Source: Pachyseris speciosa | Lineage: Eukaryota; Cnidaria; Anthozoa; Scleractinia; Pachyseridae | Length of the DNA stretch: 64,000 nt | Direction: 5' to 3' | Assembly: GCA_016490735.1 (NCBI GenBank) | Contig: JAEMWC010000247.1 | Coordinates: 848,501 to 912,500, forward strand | In this document: positions 61,766 through 64,000 of the stretch, piece by piece | Numbering within the stretch: position 1 is the stretch's first letter | Layout: every line of letters starts with the position of its first letter | The notes under the pieces: generated by a model | What the model was told of the DNA's origin: nothing | Databases searched by the model: none | What the model saw: only the letters and a program-made list of their open reading frames with translations | Translations under genes and position numbers: made by a program

Positions 61766-62996
61766 CCCTTTTCGGACAGACGTTTTGTACGTCTTCTTCG
61801 AAATTTTCGGAGGGTAGGAGGTCAAATCGACCTGGCTACTCCATATAAGGGGTTACCACGGCGATTTCGCTGGGCCACAACACCGAAGGCTCTATCTTTG
61901 TTGTCACGCTTGTCACGCTAGCTGTCGTTTATTTCTAAAACGAACACTGGAGGCACAATTCGTTGCTTATTTGATTAATAAGTGTGTTTTTGGAGCCATT
62001 TTCCACCTCAGAAGCCCCCTGCCTGGCATCATAAAGCTGGGTTGATGGGTAAAGGCAATCCTTTGAAAGAAAACGGAGGTGAAAAGCAATTTCACTCGAA
62101 GTAGGCCGCCGAAAGTATGCGAACGAGTGATGGCCATTCACGGAGTGAAGTTGTGTCTTTCGCCGTTTTGTGAGTGGATTCCAGGACCTGGCATGACAAT
62201 TTTGGCGAGTTTTGACTTGTAAATAATGCAATCAGTGCAATGTTTTGCCAGCAGGACCGGGTGGCTCTACACGGTTCTAAAATATATGTGAAATGGAAAT
62301 AGACCATTTTACAGTTCTTTGCTAAGTCCCCTGGCCTTTGATTGAAAGCGAGGCTGGGGTTAACCTTGTTTTGATACAAACCTACCTGCTTTTCTTATGC
62401 AAATTATGCTGATTAAACACTAGTTAGCATAAGAAAAACATGATTTACATAAGAAAAGTAGGTAGGTTTGTATCAAAACAAGGTCAAACCCAGCCTCGCT
62501 TTCATCGACAACTGTAAAATGGTCTATTGGCAGACTTCCATGCTGTTCTTTGGCAAGAAAATCCCAGAATTCCTTTGAGTCACAAACGTGAAAATTACAG
62601 ACTGTGAGAGCAACTGAAATCCAGCCGCGTTATCGGGGTCGGGCTAAAGGGGTGAGCAGGTAAATGTGGAACAGATTGCAAGAGGTGGAGTCAAAGTTTG
62701 CTGCCAATGTAACTTTTAACTTCAATAGGAATTTTTATCTTCAAATCTTCAAGACAAAATTGCTTGAATTTTGGTGTTGTCCGAGGGCGATTTTGGTTTT
62801 CAAAGAGAATAAACAGTCATATTAAGTGAAAATTGGGAGTTTTTTTCAGTTTACGGGATAATTAAGTATAAACAAATGATCATTTGGCAAAAAAAATGGT
62901 TTATTTTAACCATAGTTCGGGGTTTGAGAAAGTTGTAGATTTTCAAAGCATCGGTCTATTGTGGGGTCGTATACGACCCCTCTCGGCCGAAAAGGG
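61766..62996. mobile_element. 1.2-kb piggyBac-like element with TTAG TSD
   Basis: Ends CCCTTTTCGG and CCGAAAAGGG; TTAG on both sides (61762-61765, 62997-63000). The paralogous repeat at 47621-47640 is uninterrupted (CCTATTTACTTGGGC), proving insertion. CCCTTT ends are typical of piggyBac, which normally duplicates TTAA. No transposase recognised inside. Confidence 0.8.
62298..62528. mobile_element. Palindromic element nested in the piggyBac-like element
   Basis: AATAGACCATTTTACAGTT at the left is mirrored at the right; inner arms GAAAGCGAGGCTGGGGTT / AACCCAGCCTCGCTTTC and GTTTTGATACAAACCTACCT match. Loop about 60 bp. Confidence 0.8.
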
Positions 62997-63000
62997 TTAG

Positions 63001-63720
63001 TTGGGCATCCCTGGGTTTTGGGTATAGTCCCCGGTGTCCTTCCGGGATTCCCAAAGTTCTATCGAGTTCAAACAACGTAGGCCGTGAAACATCGAATTCT
63101 CCACCTCTATAGAAAATAAAAACGAAATATTTCCGCGTGCAACAAAGTTTAGTCTAGAAAAAGATAATAATGGCCTGCAATGCAAGACTTATGATTCATG
63201 CTTTGCAAATAATTTAGTGTCATGTTGTTGTTGCTGTTTTTACCAAATTTAATAGTATAGCTTCTGGTACATTTGCAGCGGGCCAAGTATAATTTGGAGG
63301 ATGTGGTGGTGACTGGTAATTAGCCCTATGTTTACCGATATTATGTTTCCATATCTCCTTGATCAGTTCCGTGGCTTTTGCCTATCTGAATTGGTCCACC
63401 TCAAACGCTTCGGACTCATAGGCAACTCTATTTCATAATATTGATGAAAACCAAGAATCCTCGCTGCTGGGGGCTGATATCTTGACAAGCTGTCCATACA
63501 TGCCACTCTGGTAATATTACTGTGGAGGTGATGTTTTAGGCACTTTTACTAGGGAAAAGTTTTTGGTGGGTGTTAAAAAGTGAGTAGATTTGCCAGACCA
63601 TTCCAGTTCCATACGATTTTGGAGTCCAGTCCAATGCTTGATTTTCTTTATCATAAGCTTACTTGTGCGAATGGAATGGGAGCTAGTTTTCTAACTGGGC
63701 GCCATCTTTGCAAGGTACCA
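63001..63720 (+). repeat. Dispersed repeat block continued, with LINE remnant
   Basis: Continues 61761 after the insertion and follows 47640-48420. 63505-63715 contains the degraded LINE C-terminus also seen at 37690-37920. Confidence 0.75.
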
Positions 63721-64000
63721 TCCAATTCTCAGTCACGCGCATGTCACGCAAGTAAAAAAATTATAATCGTCAACAATTCAATAGATAAAGTCAAGAAATT
63801 GAAATTTTGTGGAAGAGTAATAAATAAACAATTTGCCAAAGCTTCAGGGCTGTGCGATATCCCGTACTCGAGTTATTCGTCAAAATGTACCATTCAAAAT
63901 TATAGGGCTTAGTAGGGAAACGCCATGATGGTGCCCCTCCGAGGGTCTGAAATATGGTGGCCCAAAACGAGTGAAAAACATCTGGAACTTACTTTGGCTA
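63721..64000. other. No gene recognised
   Basis: Short + frame to 63912 without motif. Confidence 0.35.

Overview
The window looks like nuclear DNA of a cnidarian, most likely an anthozoan such as a stony coral. This is an inference from the repeat content: tRNA-headed SINEs, GIY-YIG Penelope-like elements (PLEs), CR1/Jockey-group LINEs, RecQ-like helicase fragments, a CARD exon and TTAGGG-type repeats. It is AT-rich and contains no complete host gene, rRNA, CRISPR array, operon or prokaryotic signal. Nearly all of it is nested and dispersed mobile DNA. Repeat families are defined here by comparing copies inside the window, so family names are provisional. I had no database.

Layout. 1-0.5 kb: edge of a possible BEL/Pao-like gag. 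2.2-3.4 kb: an array of tRNA-Thr-like sequences (one inverted and three direct copies with a 250-bp period) plus a second tRNA-like. 3.6-4.3 kb: PLE endonuclease fragment merging into a foldback. 5.17-7.86 kb: a TIR element holding RecQ-like helicase fragments. 8.07-8.37 kb: a CARD first exon with a strong splice donor, the best host-gene candidate. 12.8-17.5 kb: a 4.7-kb TIR element with 9-bp target-site duplications (TSDs) carrying a decayed RecQ-like helicase; a 208-bp element full of telomere-like repeats sits in its right terminus. 17.5-26 kb: a recurring family (called R1) with LINE, palindromic, TTAA-type and GATCC foldback insertions. 27.0-29.9 kb: a Harbinger-like element (TTA TSD). 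30-37 kb: SINEs, PLE scraps and the first copy of a segmental duplication. 39.7-46.3 kb: R1 hosting a broken PLE, which in turn hosts a nearly complete LINE (41393-45431) with an intact 1,043-aa ORF2. 46.3-55.6 kb: more R1 and related repeats. 56.0-59.5 kb: second copy of the segmental duplication, with a 683-bp TIR element and a hammerhead ribozyme inserted. 60-64 kb: inverted repeats, an inverted R1 copy and a 1.2-kb piggyBac-like element.

The elements are linked by insertion history. Several insertions can be proved within the window because a related copy shows the empty site: the 69-bp hairpin at 12405, the 4.7-kb helicase element at 12817, the TTAA element at 22221, the piggyBac-like element at 61766 and the 683-bp element at 56617. 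The most notable items are the helicase-bearing 9-bp-TSD elements, the telomere-repeat element, the hammerhead ribozyme, and the tRNA-like genes whose acceptor stem can re-pair with a downstream T-tract hairpin.
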